Shown: positions 1-4,813 of the stretch, piece by piece
Numbering within the stretch: the first letter of the stretch is position 1
Layout: each line of letters starts with the position of its first letter
Origin: Nitrospirota bacterium
GTDB taxonomy: Bacteria > Nitrospirota > Thermodesulfovibrionia > Thermodesulfovibrionales > SM23-35
Direction of reading: 5' to 3'
NCBI GenBank assembly: GCA_029883145.1
Contig: JAOUJR010000118.1
Location: 1-5,964, forward strand
DNA: 5,964 nucleotides
Translations under genes and position numbers: made by a program
Notes under the pieces: model-generated
What the model was told of the DNA's origin: nothing
Databases searched by the model: none
What the model saw: the letters and a program-made list of their open reading frames with translations, nothing else

Positions 1-792
1 TGAGGCATAGGGGTTTCCGGTTCTCCAGAGAAATGCATGTTTTAATTCTCCACATACCATGCTCACATCGAATATGCGGTCTGTATTTTTCATACGCTCA
101 AGATCTATTGCAACTATATTACCCATTTGAGTGAATATAAAATTGGTTGGAGTAGCATCTCCGTGAACAATGACACTTTTTGCAGTTTGAAGCAAAGTCC
201 TGTCCAACCATTTATCCTTTAGTTTAAAATATTCCTTTCTGTCACAATCTGATAGAATTCCCTGTGTATATAATTTATTTATCACTTTCTGGAAATAAGC
301 ACTTACCAAATCAAGTTCAACAGTGTGTGCCATTTCTGTTTTTTTGTGGAGTACGTACAGAAAAGCTGCAAGCCTTGAAAGTTTATCCATCAATGAAGCG
401 CTTTTCCTTTCATAAATTGCTCCTTTAAGGTAATAGTCAAGATCCTTTCCATAAATGAATTCTTCTATTAATGCAAGACCGATTCTTTCGTCTCTGGTAA
501 TAGGCCGTACAACGTAATTGGGAGAGGTAGTGAATCCATAGCCCCTGATTTTCTCGAGGTTATCATATTCGCCTTTTATCCTTAAAATTCGTTCCTGTTT
601 TATATCATTGATTTTAAAAAATTTACCGATGATTGCAATTTTTGACTTATCTTCTGTGTATTTATAAACACTGTGTGAAGACATTTTTTTCACACGAAAA
701 AGAGGGTCCTTAATATCAGGACATACAAGTGAGTAAAGTATTTCGTAGAGAGGGTCAGAATAATTCACTTTGCCAAGGTATTGAGTGTTCAT
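1..792 (-). CDS. APH-family phosphotransferase (aminoglycoside/choline kinase-like), C-terminus cut by window edge
   Basis: The minus-strand frame is open from ATG at 792 to base 1: 264 codons with no stop, continuing beyond the left edge. The protein has the kinase-like APH fold signature. Near residues 41-59 is a beta-strand region (VYKYTEDKSKIAIIGKFF) whose Lys before FF is a candidate ATP-binding Lys. The Brenner-type catalytic motif HGDATPTN lies at residues 210-217 with catalytic Asp212. A metal-binding Asp230 in IDLE stands in for the usual IDFG/IDWE, followed by DRIFDVSMVCGEL (238-250). These residues suggest an active kinase. The substrate cannot be read: APH members phosphorylate aminoglycosides, choline, sugars or other small molecules, and a chromosomal copy like this need not give drug resistance. 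No signal peptide is seen, so it is probably cytosolic. It starts 43 nt after the stop of the LETM1-like gene and is probably co-transcribed with it. The Shine-Dalgarno is weak. Confidence 0.85.
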   Translation of the reverse strand, partial: MNTQYLGKVNYSDPLYEILYSLVCPDIKDPLFRVKKMSSHSVYKYTEDKSKIAIIGKFFKINDIKQERILRIKGEYDNLEKIRGYGFTTSPNYVVRPITRDERIGLALIEEFIYGKDLDYYLKGAIYERKSASLMDKLSRLAAFLYVLHKKTEMAHTVELDLVSAYFQKVINKLYTQGILSDCDRKEYFKLKDKWLDRTLLQTAKSVIVHGDATPTNFIFTQMGNIVAIDLERMKNTDRIFDVSMVCGELKHAFLWRTGNPYAS

Positions 793-835
793 TTTAAAAT
801 TCTATCACTTAAATGGAGAAATTGCATTACTTTCC

Positions 836-1117
836 CTATATGAGATGTATCCGTTTAATCTTCCTTCTATCAAGCACTTCTGTTAAGAAAGGAAGAAGCA
901 AAAAGCCTCCGGGAAGAAAAAATATTAATAATACAGGGACAACTTTTGATATATTTTTAAAATGCTTTTTAATTTCCTTTTTCTCTTCCTTTGTCCATTT
1001 TTCTCCTGTATTTCTATTTTTCATTAACAGCTGCATAAGTCCCTTAACTTCAAGGACTTCATTCAGTATAAATTCCTTGTTTTTTATGAACAGCCTTTTA
1101 AAATACTCTATTATCAT
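836..1117 (-). CDS. Small LETM1-like membrane protein
   Basis: This encodes 93 residues. The first ~57 are charged and predicted helical, with a Lys/Glu-rich stretch WTKEEKKEIKKHF at 41-53. One membrane segment follows at about 58-79, carrying LPGGFLLLPFL (68-78), and then a basic tail (LDRRKIKR, 82-89). A helical region leading into LPGGxxLLPxL and a basic end resembles the membrane part of bacterial LETM1-like proteins; mitochondrial LETM1 acts in cation/proton homeostasis. The similarity is recalled by eye, and the ribosome-binding-like domain of full LETM1 is absent, so the function is unknown. The ATG at 1117 was chosen because GGAAG lies about 10 nt upstream and no better in-frame start precedes it before the stop at 1175-1177. 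It lies 118 nt downstream of the NTF2-like gene and 43 nt upstream of the APH-family gene, all on the same strand. The plus-strand reading frame over it (813-1178) is low-complexity antisense. Confidence 0.7.
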   Translation of the reverse strand: MIIEYFKRLFIKNKEFILNEVLEVKGLMQLLMKNRNTGEKWTKEEKKEIKKHFKNISKVVPVLLIFFLPGGFLLLPFLTEVLDRRKIKRIHLI

Positions 1118-1235
1118 ATTTTCGTTTCTTCCATTGTTGAGTTTTGCTATTAATGAAAGAATCCCATATTCGATTTAATCTTTTGTGACGAGCAATAAAA
1201 AAGCTGGGTAATCTCGTAAAACTGAATACTACTTT

Positions 1236-1718
1236 TTAAGGGCCTGTTGCGATTTGAGAAATTTTCCATAAACCCTTTTTGTTTTTTTGAATATGTATCC
1301 AGCGAATGTTCTCACCGTTTTCCCAGCCATAATTTGGTATGGGAGCTTGGGCTGCTTCTGGTTTAACCTTTACTTTTAATACAACTTTATATACTTTTTT
1401 AGTGTGAGTCCATTCTTTTTTGTGAAAAGGCTCAATCTTTGTAACTGAAACTGAAGATAGGCTGTTAAATTGGATACCCCATTGCTGTTTGGTTGTATCA
1501 TCAGGAACCATTGAGCTATCCATCATCCCGATTGCTTCCGGAATTCTTTTTTCGTTAATGAGATTGAAAAAAATTCTGACCACATCCTCACCGGTTGGAA
1601 GCGGCACTCGAGATTTATTTATCTTCTCCTGTGAAGCCAGAATTAATGTGGAAGTGACATTTATCCCCGCAACAATCACGCAAATTATAAGTAGTGTGAG
1701 TAAAATTGTTCTTGCCAT
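1236..1718 (-). CDS. Membrane-anchored protein of unknown function, probable NTF2-like domain
   Basis: I do not recognise this gene. It encodes 160 residues. Residues 4-28 form one hydrophobic segment after MAR, read as a signal anchor or uncleaved signal peptide. Cys13 sits in LIIC, which lacks the small residue a lipobox needs just before Cys, so a lipoprotein is unlikely. The rest is soluble and presumably periplasmic. It opens with a helical region DVVRIFFNLINEKRIPEAIGMM (45-66), followed by alternating beta strands such as KVYKVVLKVKVKP (108-120) and the terminal GLWKISQIATGP. One helical 'ageing/turnover' region followed by strands ending in W-K-I is typical of NTF2-like/DUF4878-type domains, which bind small molecules or act as scaffolds; this is inferred from the pattern only. 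The ATG start fits the hydrophobic N-terminus, but the Shine-Dalgarno is poor (AATAAGCTC). It lies 233 nt downstream of rimI and may have its own promoter. Confidence 0.75.
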   Translation of the reverse strand: MARTILLTLLIICVIVAGINVTSTLILASQEKINKSRVPLPTGEDVVRIFFNLINEKRIPEAIGMMDSSMVPDDTTKQQWGIQFNSLSSVSVTKIEPFHKKEWTHTKKVYKVVLKVKVKPEAAQAPIPNYGWENGENIRWIHIQKNKKGLWKISQIATGP

Positions 1719-1790
1719 GAGCTTATTTTAACACAGTATCATTACAGAACAGAAAAATATTGTGAGAAGTTTTCTTAAAAGTTATCTAGT

Positions 1791-1819
1791 AAGATAAATC
1801 AAAAATGGTATAAACTCAA
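1791..1819 (-). promoter_or_regulatory. Weak candidate sigma-70 promoter for the NTF2-like gene
   Basis: On the minus strand a -35-like TTGAGT (1819-1814) and a -10-like TATCTT (1796-1791) are separated by 17 bp. Each matches consensus at 4 of 6 positions. The predicted start near 1784 would leave a leader of about 66 nt before the ATG at 1718. In AT-rich sequence such matches arise by chance, so this is only a candidate. Confidence 0.25.
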
Positions 1820-1951
1820 CGCTTATGCACCACTAGAATTTCAATAATATCTTCGAAAATTAAATGGTTGTATTTTCTCTCTCAAGAGCATAGAGTAAAG
1901 GAACAGAACCTGTGAGCCGTGTAGCGGTCATGTCAGAGATCAAGGCTGAGA

Positions 1952-2395
1952 TCAGAGCCTTGCCATCATCTCCAGTGCATCCTCATCTGGATCGCCATAA
2001 TATTTTTTCCTGACAGATTCAACATTAAACCCGAAGCTTTCATAGAATTTTTGTGCATTGGTATTTGAAGCCCTCACTTTCAGATACAGAAAAACAGAGC
2101 CCTTCTTTTTCAATTCCCTTATGGCTGCATGCATCAGGAGTGTTGCAACGCCACGTCTTCTAAAATCTGGATGAACAGCAAGGTTTAGCATATGAGCTTT
2201 GTGATGCTGATAATCCGCACAGATATATCCGATAACATTTTCCTCAAATACAGCAACTTTTGATAATGCATATTTTTCATATAGTTGATTGAGAAAAGAT
2301 TCTCTGGACCAGGGAGTACTGAACGAAATCTGTTCTATTTCCAATATGGAAGGGATATCATCTTCTTGCATATCACGGACGATTAGTTTATCCAT
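1952..2395 (-). CDS. rimI: Ribosomal protein S18-alanine N-acetyltransferase (RimI-like GNAT)
   Basis: RimI transfers acetyl from acetyl-CoA to the N-terminal alanine of ribosomal protein S18 in the cytosol. The 147-residue length is normal for the family (about 148 in enterobacteria). Landmarks in order: FSTPWSRESF at 25-34, a RimI hallmark; NLAVHPDFRRRGVA at 71-84, holding the acetyl-CoA pyrophosphate loop R79-R-R-G82-V-A84; VRASNTNAQKFYESFGF at 107-123, with Asn111 and the general-acid Tyr118; and KKYYGDPDEDALEMM at 130-144, the RimI-type C-terminus. One key residue is odd. The position of the general-base Glu (Glu103 in Salmonella RimI, in LEVR) is Lys106 here (LKVR, codon AAA), so either the base has moved or the protein has another target. 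The gene follows the tRNA-Leu on the same strand at 155 nt. ATG 2395 gives the standard N-terminus, although the Shine-Dalgarno is weak. The usual partner tsaB is not in the window. Confidence 0.93.
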   Translation of the reverse strand: MDKLIVRDMQEDDIPSILEIEQISFSTPWSRESFLNQLYEKYALSKVAVFEENVIGYICADYQHHKAHMLNLAVHPDFRRRGVATLLMHAAIRELKKKGSVFLYLKVRASNTNAQKFYESFGFNVESVRKKYYGDPDEDALEMMARL

Positions 2396-2454
2396 TCCAC
2401 AAACCCAGGTCTAAAAAATAACATGATTCTTCTCATCAAAAATATCTCTTCAAA

Positions 2455-2463
2455 ATTTTATCA
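2455..2463 (-). promoter_or_regulatory. Candidate extended -10 promoter for rimI
   Basis: The minus-strand sequence TGATAAAAT (2463-2455) matches an extended -10 (TGn plus a 5-of-6 hexamer). Only a poor -35 (TTACCT, 18 bp upstream) is present, which extended -10 promoters tolerate. It would place the start about 54 nt before the rimI ATG. Read-through from the tRNA promoter is an alternative, because I see no strong terminator after the tRNA. Confidence 0.3.
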
Positions 2464-2464
2464 G

Positions 2465-2494
2465 AAAAAAGAGACAGGAGGTAAGGTCTTTCAA
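2465..2494 (-). terminator. Weak possible terminator downstream of tRNA-Leu
   Basis: About 57 nt past the tRNA 3' end, the minus strand shows AGAC, a 10-nt loop, GTCT, then CTTTTTT. The 4-bp stem can be extended only by allowing a bulged C. The T-run is good but the stem is short, so termination would be partial at best and rimI could be read through from the tRNA. Confidence 0.25.
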
Positions 2495-2550
2495 TATCAG
2501 TCTTTATTCTAAGCTCCCTGAAATACCTTTGATGCCACTTACTGATTTAT

Positions 2551-2638
2551 TGGTGCCGGGGGCCGGACTCGAACCGGCACGGAGCAAAGCCCCGAGGGAT
2601 TTTAAGTCCCTTGCGTCTACCAATTCCGCCACTCCGGC
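2551..2638 (-). tRNA. trnL: tRNA-Leu (anticodon UAA)
   Basis: The minus strand folds into a complete type II tRNA of 85 nt plus an encoded CCA (2553-2551). The acceptor strand starts GCCGGAG at 2638. The D-arm carries GGCGGAATTGGTAGACGC. The anticodon stem AGGGA/TCCCT encloses loop CTTAAAA with anticodon TAA at 2604-2602. The long variable arm GGGGC-TTT-GCTCC is typical of Leu/Ser tRNAs. The T-arm is GCCGG-TTCGAGT-CCGGC. Discriminator A (2554), as expected for leucyl-tRNA synthetase, supports Leu identity. It reads UUA and, by wobble, UUG codons. The acceptor stem has one mismatch, A6 (2633) opposite C67 (2560). A possible weak terminator lies downstream on the same strand, at about 2494-2465. 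Confidence 0.97.
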
Positions 2639-2690
2639 AGAGGTGATTTTATAGGATATAATTAAAATTCAGATAGTTATAACTTTTTAT

Positions 2691-2720
2691 ATAGTATCAT
2701 AAGGTGTAAAAAGGTGTCAA
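2691..2720 (-). promoter_or_regulatory. Promoter for tRNA-Leu
   Basis: A perfect -35 TTGACA lies on the minus strand at 2720-2715. The -10 is either TACTAT (2696-2691; 18-bp spacer, preceded by TG as an extended -10) or GATACT (2698-2693; 16-bp spacer). Transcription would start near 2684 and give a 5' leader of about 45 nt for RNase P removal. The consensus -35 upstream of a tRNA makes this the best promoter in the window. Confidence 0.6.
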
Positions 2721-2745
2721 AAATACTGATATCTCAGGTATTTTG
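2718..2745. repeat. Imperfect inverted repeat between divergent promoters (possible operator)
   Basis: Arms CAAAAATACTGA (2718-2729) and TCAGGTATTTTG (2734-2745) flank a 4-bp centre TATC. Ungapped, 9 of 12 positions are complementary; one gap on each side improves this. The left end overlaps the tRNA -35 (2715-2720), and the right end overlaps TTGATG (2743-2748) upstream of the plus-strand operon. A dyad in this position could bind a regulator, but as RNA it is also a modest AT-rich hairpin. No regulator is assigned. Confidence 0.4.
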
Positions 2746-2768
2746 ATGATTTACTTTGCAAATTGAAG

Positions 2769-2774
2769 TATAAT
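2769..2774 (+). promoter_or_regulatory. -10 box of the plus-strand operon promoter
   Basis: A perfect TATAAT lies upstream of the NifU-domain gene. The best -35-like hexamer, TTGATG (2743-2748), is 20 bp away, longer than the 16-18 bp optimum, so the promoter may be weak or activator-dependent. Transcription would start near 2781 and give a leader of about 25 nt containing the ribosome binding site. Confidence 0.5.
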
Positions 2775-2795
2775 ATGTCTATGAAAATACTATTC

Positions 2796-2801
2796 AGGAG
2801 G
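2796..2801 (+). promoter_or_regulatory. Strong Shine-Dalgarno of the NifU-domain gene
   Basis: A full AGGAGG precedes ATG 2806 by 4 nt and fixes that start. It is the only consensus ribosome binding site among the plus-strand genes. The two genes that follow lack one and probably rely on translational coupling. Confidence 0.8.
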
Positions 2802-2805
2802 GTTT

Positions 2806-3027
2806 ATGCTTAAGGAAAAGGTTGAAGAGGTTCTCTCAAAAGTAAGGGTAGGACTGAAGAGAGAAGGTGGAGATATAGAACTTGTTGAAATAAAGGACAG
2901 TATTGTTTATGTAAGGCTTAAGGGAGCGTGTGGTACATGCCCGATGTCAACTATTACACTGAAAAACTGGGTTGAGGCGAACTTAAAGAGAGAGATACCG
3001 GAGATAAATGCTGTACAAGCTGTTTAG
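2806..3027 (+). CDS. NifU C-terminal-domain Fe-S scaffold/carrier protein
   Basis: This 73-residue protein consists only of the NifU C-terminal (Nfu-type) domain, which assembles or carries a [4Fe-4S] cluster, usually bridged between two subunits, and delivers it to apo-proteins in the cytosol. The sequence shows the N-terminal helix region KVEEVLSKVRVGLKREGGDIELVEI (5-29) and the cluster motif ACGTCPMS (41-48), with cysteines 42 and 45 in CxxC spacing. A helix ending in IPEINAVQAV closes the domain. Length and motif match stand-alone NifU-like proteins, and neither the IscU-like nor the ferredoxin-like part of full NifU is present. It leads the plus-strand operon with its own strong ribosome binding site and sits 5 nt from the amidase gene. 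Its link to cell-wall enzymes is not obvious, and the pairing may be historical. Confidence 0.93.
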   Translation: MLKEKVEEVLSKVRVGLKREGGDIELVEIKDSIVYVRLKGACGTCPMSTITLKNWVEANLKREIPEINAVQAV

Positions 3028-3032
3028 TCAGC

Positions 3033-4202
3033 ATGAATTGTAAATCAAAAAGCAAAGGCGTACTACAGTTTGTTGTCATTTTATTTCTCATTTCCATTTT
3101 TTTCTTTTTTTCTTCCTCTGCCGCTTCTCATAAAATAGACGTCAAAGGAATACGCTACTGGTCATCCCCTGATTATACAAGAGTTGTGGTTGATCTCTCA
3201 GGGCCTGTTGAATTTTCAAAGAATCGAATAGCAAATCCTGACAGGCTTTATTTTGACCTGCAAAACACCTCACTGGAAAAGGAGATTAAGACAAATCTCC
3301 CTGTAGGAGATGGGATATTGAAGATGGTCAGGGCCGGGCAATTCAACCCATCTACTGTAAGGGTTGTCCTTGACCTCGAAAAAATTACAGACTTTAACGT
3401 CTTTATTATTGATGATCCAGCGAGACTGGTTATAGATGTCTATGGAGCAGATCTCGAGGATAAAAAACCAGAAGCATTGACTATTAAAAGGAGGATTGTT
3501 ATCGACCCGGGGCATGGAGGCCATGACCCTGGTGCAGTCGGTCCAAAAAATCTTTATGAAAAGGACGTGGTTTTTGACATAGCCGTAAAGCTTAAAAAGA
3601 TACTGGCAGAAAATCCATTGAATGATGTTTTTCTCACAAGAGAAACGGATATATTCATCCCTCTTGAGGAGAGGACTGCTATCGCGAACAATAAGAATGC
3701 AGACCTTTTCATATCAATACATGCCAATGCGAGTCCTAAAAGAAAGGCAAGAGGTATAGAAACGTATCTTCTTAACTGGACAAATGATGAAGAGGCTTTG
3801 AGGGTTGCTGCAAGGGAAAATGCGATATCGCTCAAGAAGATGCGAGAAATGAATCGACAGATGGATATGGTGAAGGTTATCACAGAAGATCTTATGAGAC
3901 AGAATAAAAGAGATGAATCTGTAAAACTTGCGAACTATATCCAGAAATCCATGGTATCAACTCTCAACAATGACTCCAAAAAGTATGTGGTGGACCTTGG
4001 TGTCAAACAAGCGCTCTTTTATGTGCTTTTTGGTGCAAGGATGCCCTCAGTCCTTGTTGAAGTATCATTTATAAGTAATCCGGAGGAGGAAAAACTACTC
4101 TCAAAAGATTCTTATAGAATGCAAATTTCAAGAGCAATTGCTGCAGGACTTGACACGTACATCATTTCTACTCCTGTAGCACAGAAAGTAGCAGGGATAT
4201 AG
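3033..4202 (+). CDS. N-acetylmuramoyl-L-alanine amidase (AMIN + Amidase_3), exported
   Basis: This zinc enzyme cuts the amide bond between N-acetylmuramic acid and L-Ala of the stem peptide, usually during daughter-cell separation. The 389 residues begin with a Sec-type signal peptide: basic MNCKSKSK, a hydrophobic core at 11-27, and probable cleavage after SSAAS (residue 32). There is no twin arginine, unlike E. coli AmiA and AmiC. An AMIN domain (about 35-138), which targets peptidoglycan or the septum, is followed by Amidase_3 (about 153-378). Zinc ligands read as His161 (DPGHGGHDPGA), Glu176 (YEKD) and His230 (SIHANAS); Glu343 in VLVEVSFISNP is catalytic. A charged insert at about 250-300 matches the autoinhibitory helix region of AmiB/AmiC-type enzymes, which need LytM-type activators. 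The layout resembles AmiC or AmiB. The gene starts 5 nt after the NifU-domain gene without a clear Shine-Dalgarno, so translation is probably coupled. Confidence 0.95.
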   Translation: MNCKSKSKGVLQFVVILFLISIFFFFSSSAASHKIDVKGIRYWSSPDYTRVVVDLSGPVEFSKNRIANPDRLYFDLQNTSLEKEIKTNLPVGDGILKMVRAGQFNPSTVRVVLDLEKITDFNVFIIDDPARLVIDVYGADLEDKKPEALTIKRRIVIDPGHGGHDPGAVGPKNLYEKDVVFDIAVKLKKILAENPLNDVFLTRETDIFIPLEERTAIANNKNADLFISIHANASPKRKARGIETYLLNWTNDEEALRVAARENAISLKKMREMNRQMDMVKVITEDLMRQNKRDESVKLANYIQKSMVSTLNNDSKKYVVDLGVKQALFYVLFGARMPSVLVEVSFISNPEEEKLLSKDSYRMQISRAIAAGLDTYIISTPVAQKVAGI

Positions 4203-4210
4203 GTAACCTT

Positions 4211-4813
4211 TTGTCTTCAGAAATTAAAATTATCTCATATATAGTCTTTATTGTATGCCTTTTCCTTGTTCAAAACCTTACTGTTTATCTGCTTATATTA
4301 TTAGCATTGTCGATATTGCTTCTCCAAATACCCTTAAAATCTCTGAAGAGAGGCTGGATTCCGATAAGCCTTTTTCTCTTGTTCACCTTTGTCAGCAATG
4401 TGCTTTTTCAGCACGGTAAGATACTTTACAGTGCAGGGCCTGTTATTATCACAGATGAAGGTCTTCATATATCATCCATCAGAACAATGCGGGTGTTTTT
4501 TATGATAGCAGGTGCGAAGCTGCTTGTTGCCACAACACAGATAGAATTGCTTGTAGGTGCCTTTGGAAAACTTTTAAAACCTCTTGAGCGGTTAGGTATT
4601 CCTGTTGTTGAATTCTTTTCTACGATGGGCCTTACCATGAAATCTCTCCCGAGACTTAAAGATCAAGTCGCAGAGATGTACAGGGAAAAGATTAATGAAG
4701 GAAATATAACTGGGTTCTGGTCCCGTGTGAGGATTGTATCAATGCTCTTATTGCCGTTATTTGTGAAAAGTGTACAGTCACCGGAGAGTTTTTTTGAGAA
4801 GGGTGAACAATGA
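4211..4813 (+). CDS. ecfT: EcfT/CbiQ-like transmembrane protein of energy-coupling factor transporters, divergent
   Basis: EcfT joins the two ATPases (EcfA/A') to a substrate-binding S protein in ECF importers for vitamins or metal ions. The 200 residues fit the family pattern. Hydrophobic segments lie at about 8-40 (two helices), 50-68, 93-113 and 174-187. The cytosolic region ITDEGLHISSIRTMRVF (80-96), GKLLKPLERLGIPVVEF (119-135) and SLPRLKDQVAEMYREK (145-160) is typical of EcfT/CbiQ. By eye, the two coupling motifs usually read as Ala-Arg-Gly are replaced by NEG (162-164) and EKG (196-198), and the protein ends two residues after the second. No EcfA or S gene is in the window, so it may pair with distant ones, or coupling may be altered. 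The start is TTG at 4211, the only usable start codon after the in-frame stop at 4151; it lies 8 nt after the amidase stop. It overlaps the next gene at ATGA. Confidence 0.82.
   Translation: MSSEIKIISYIVFIVCLFLVQNLTVYLLILLALSILLLQIPLKSLKRGWIPISLFLLFTFVSNVLFQHGKILYSAGPVIITDEGLHISSIRTMRVFFMIAGAKLLVATTQIELLVGAFGKLLKPLERLGIPVVEFFSTMGLTMKSLPRLKDQVAEMYREKINEGNITGFWSRVRIVSMLLLPLFVKSVQSPESFFEKGEQ

Larger units (their letters stand above)
2639..2805. other. Divergent intergenic region
   Basis: This 167-bp AT-rich spacer separates the minus-strand tRNA-Leu/rimI side from the plus-strand operon. It holds the promoters and inverted repeat listed separately, plus a short direct repeat: AAGGTGT at 2701-2707 and again at 2711-2717, a 10-bp period that overlaps the tRNA -10/-35 spacer and the start of the -35. 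I see no small ORF or structured RNA here beyond the tRNA leader. Confidence 0.7.

Noticed and set aside
1..792. Aminoglycoside-resistance gene
   Set aside because: The APH motifs show only a kinase fold. Nothing indicates mobility or specificity for an antibiotic.
813..1178. Plus-strand reading frame of 121 codons
   Set aside because: It is antisense to the LETM1-like gene, rich in Phe/Ser/Ile as expected of the complement of Lys/Glu-rich coding DNA, and has no good ribosome binding site.
1489..1731. Plus-strand reading frame of 80 codons
   Set aside because: It is antisense to the NTF2-like gene, which has a coherent signal anchor and domain layout.
1776..1797. Short AT-rich hairpin (TTATC / GATAA) between rimI and the NTF2-like gene
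   Set aside because: A 5-bp AT-rich stem without a proper T-run is too weak to call a terminator, and it lies far from the rimI stop.
1931..1960. Repeated GATCTC-like words and a partial palindrome at the 3' end of rimI
   Set aside because: The loop would be only 2 nt, the arms need a bulge, and no T-run follows, so it is neither a convincing terminator nor an attachment site.
2551..2638. tRNA-Leu as an integration site for a mobile element
   Set aside because: No integrase gene and no second copy of the tRNA 3' end are visible in the window.
3270..3883. Two minus-strand reading frames (3270-3524 and 3554-3883)
   Set aside because: Both are antisense to the amidase gene, which carries all expected catalytic residues.
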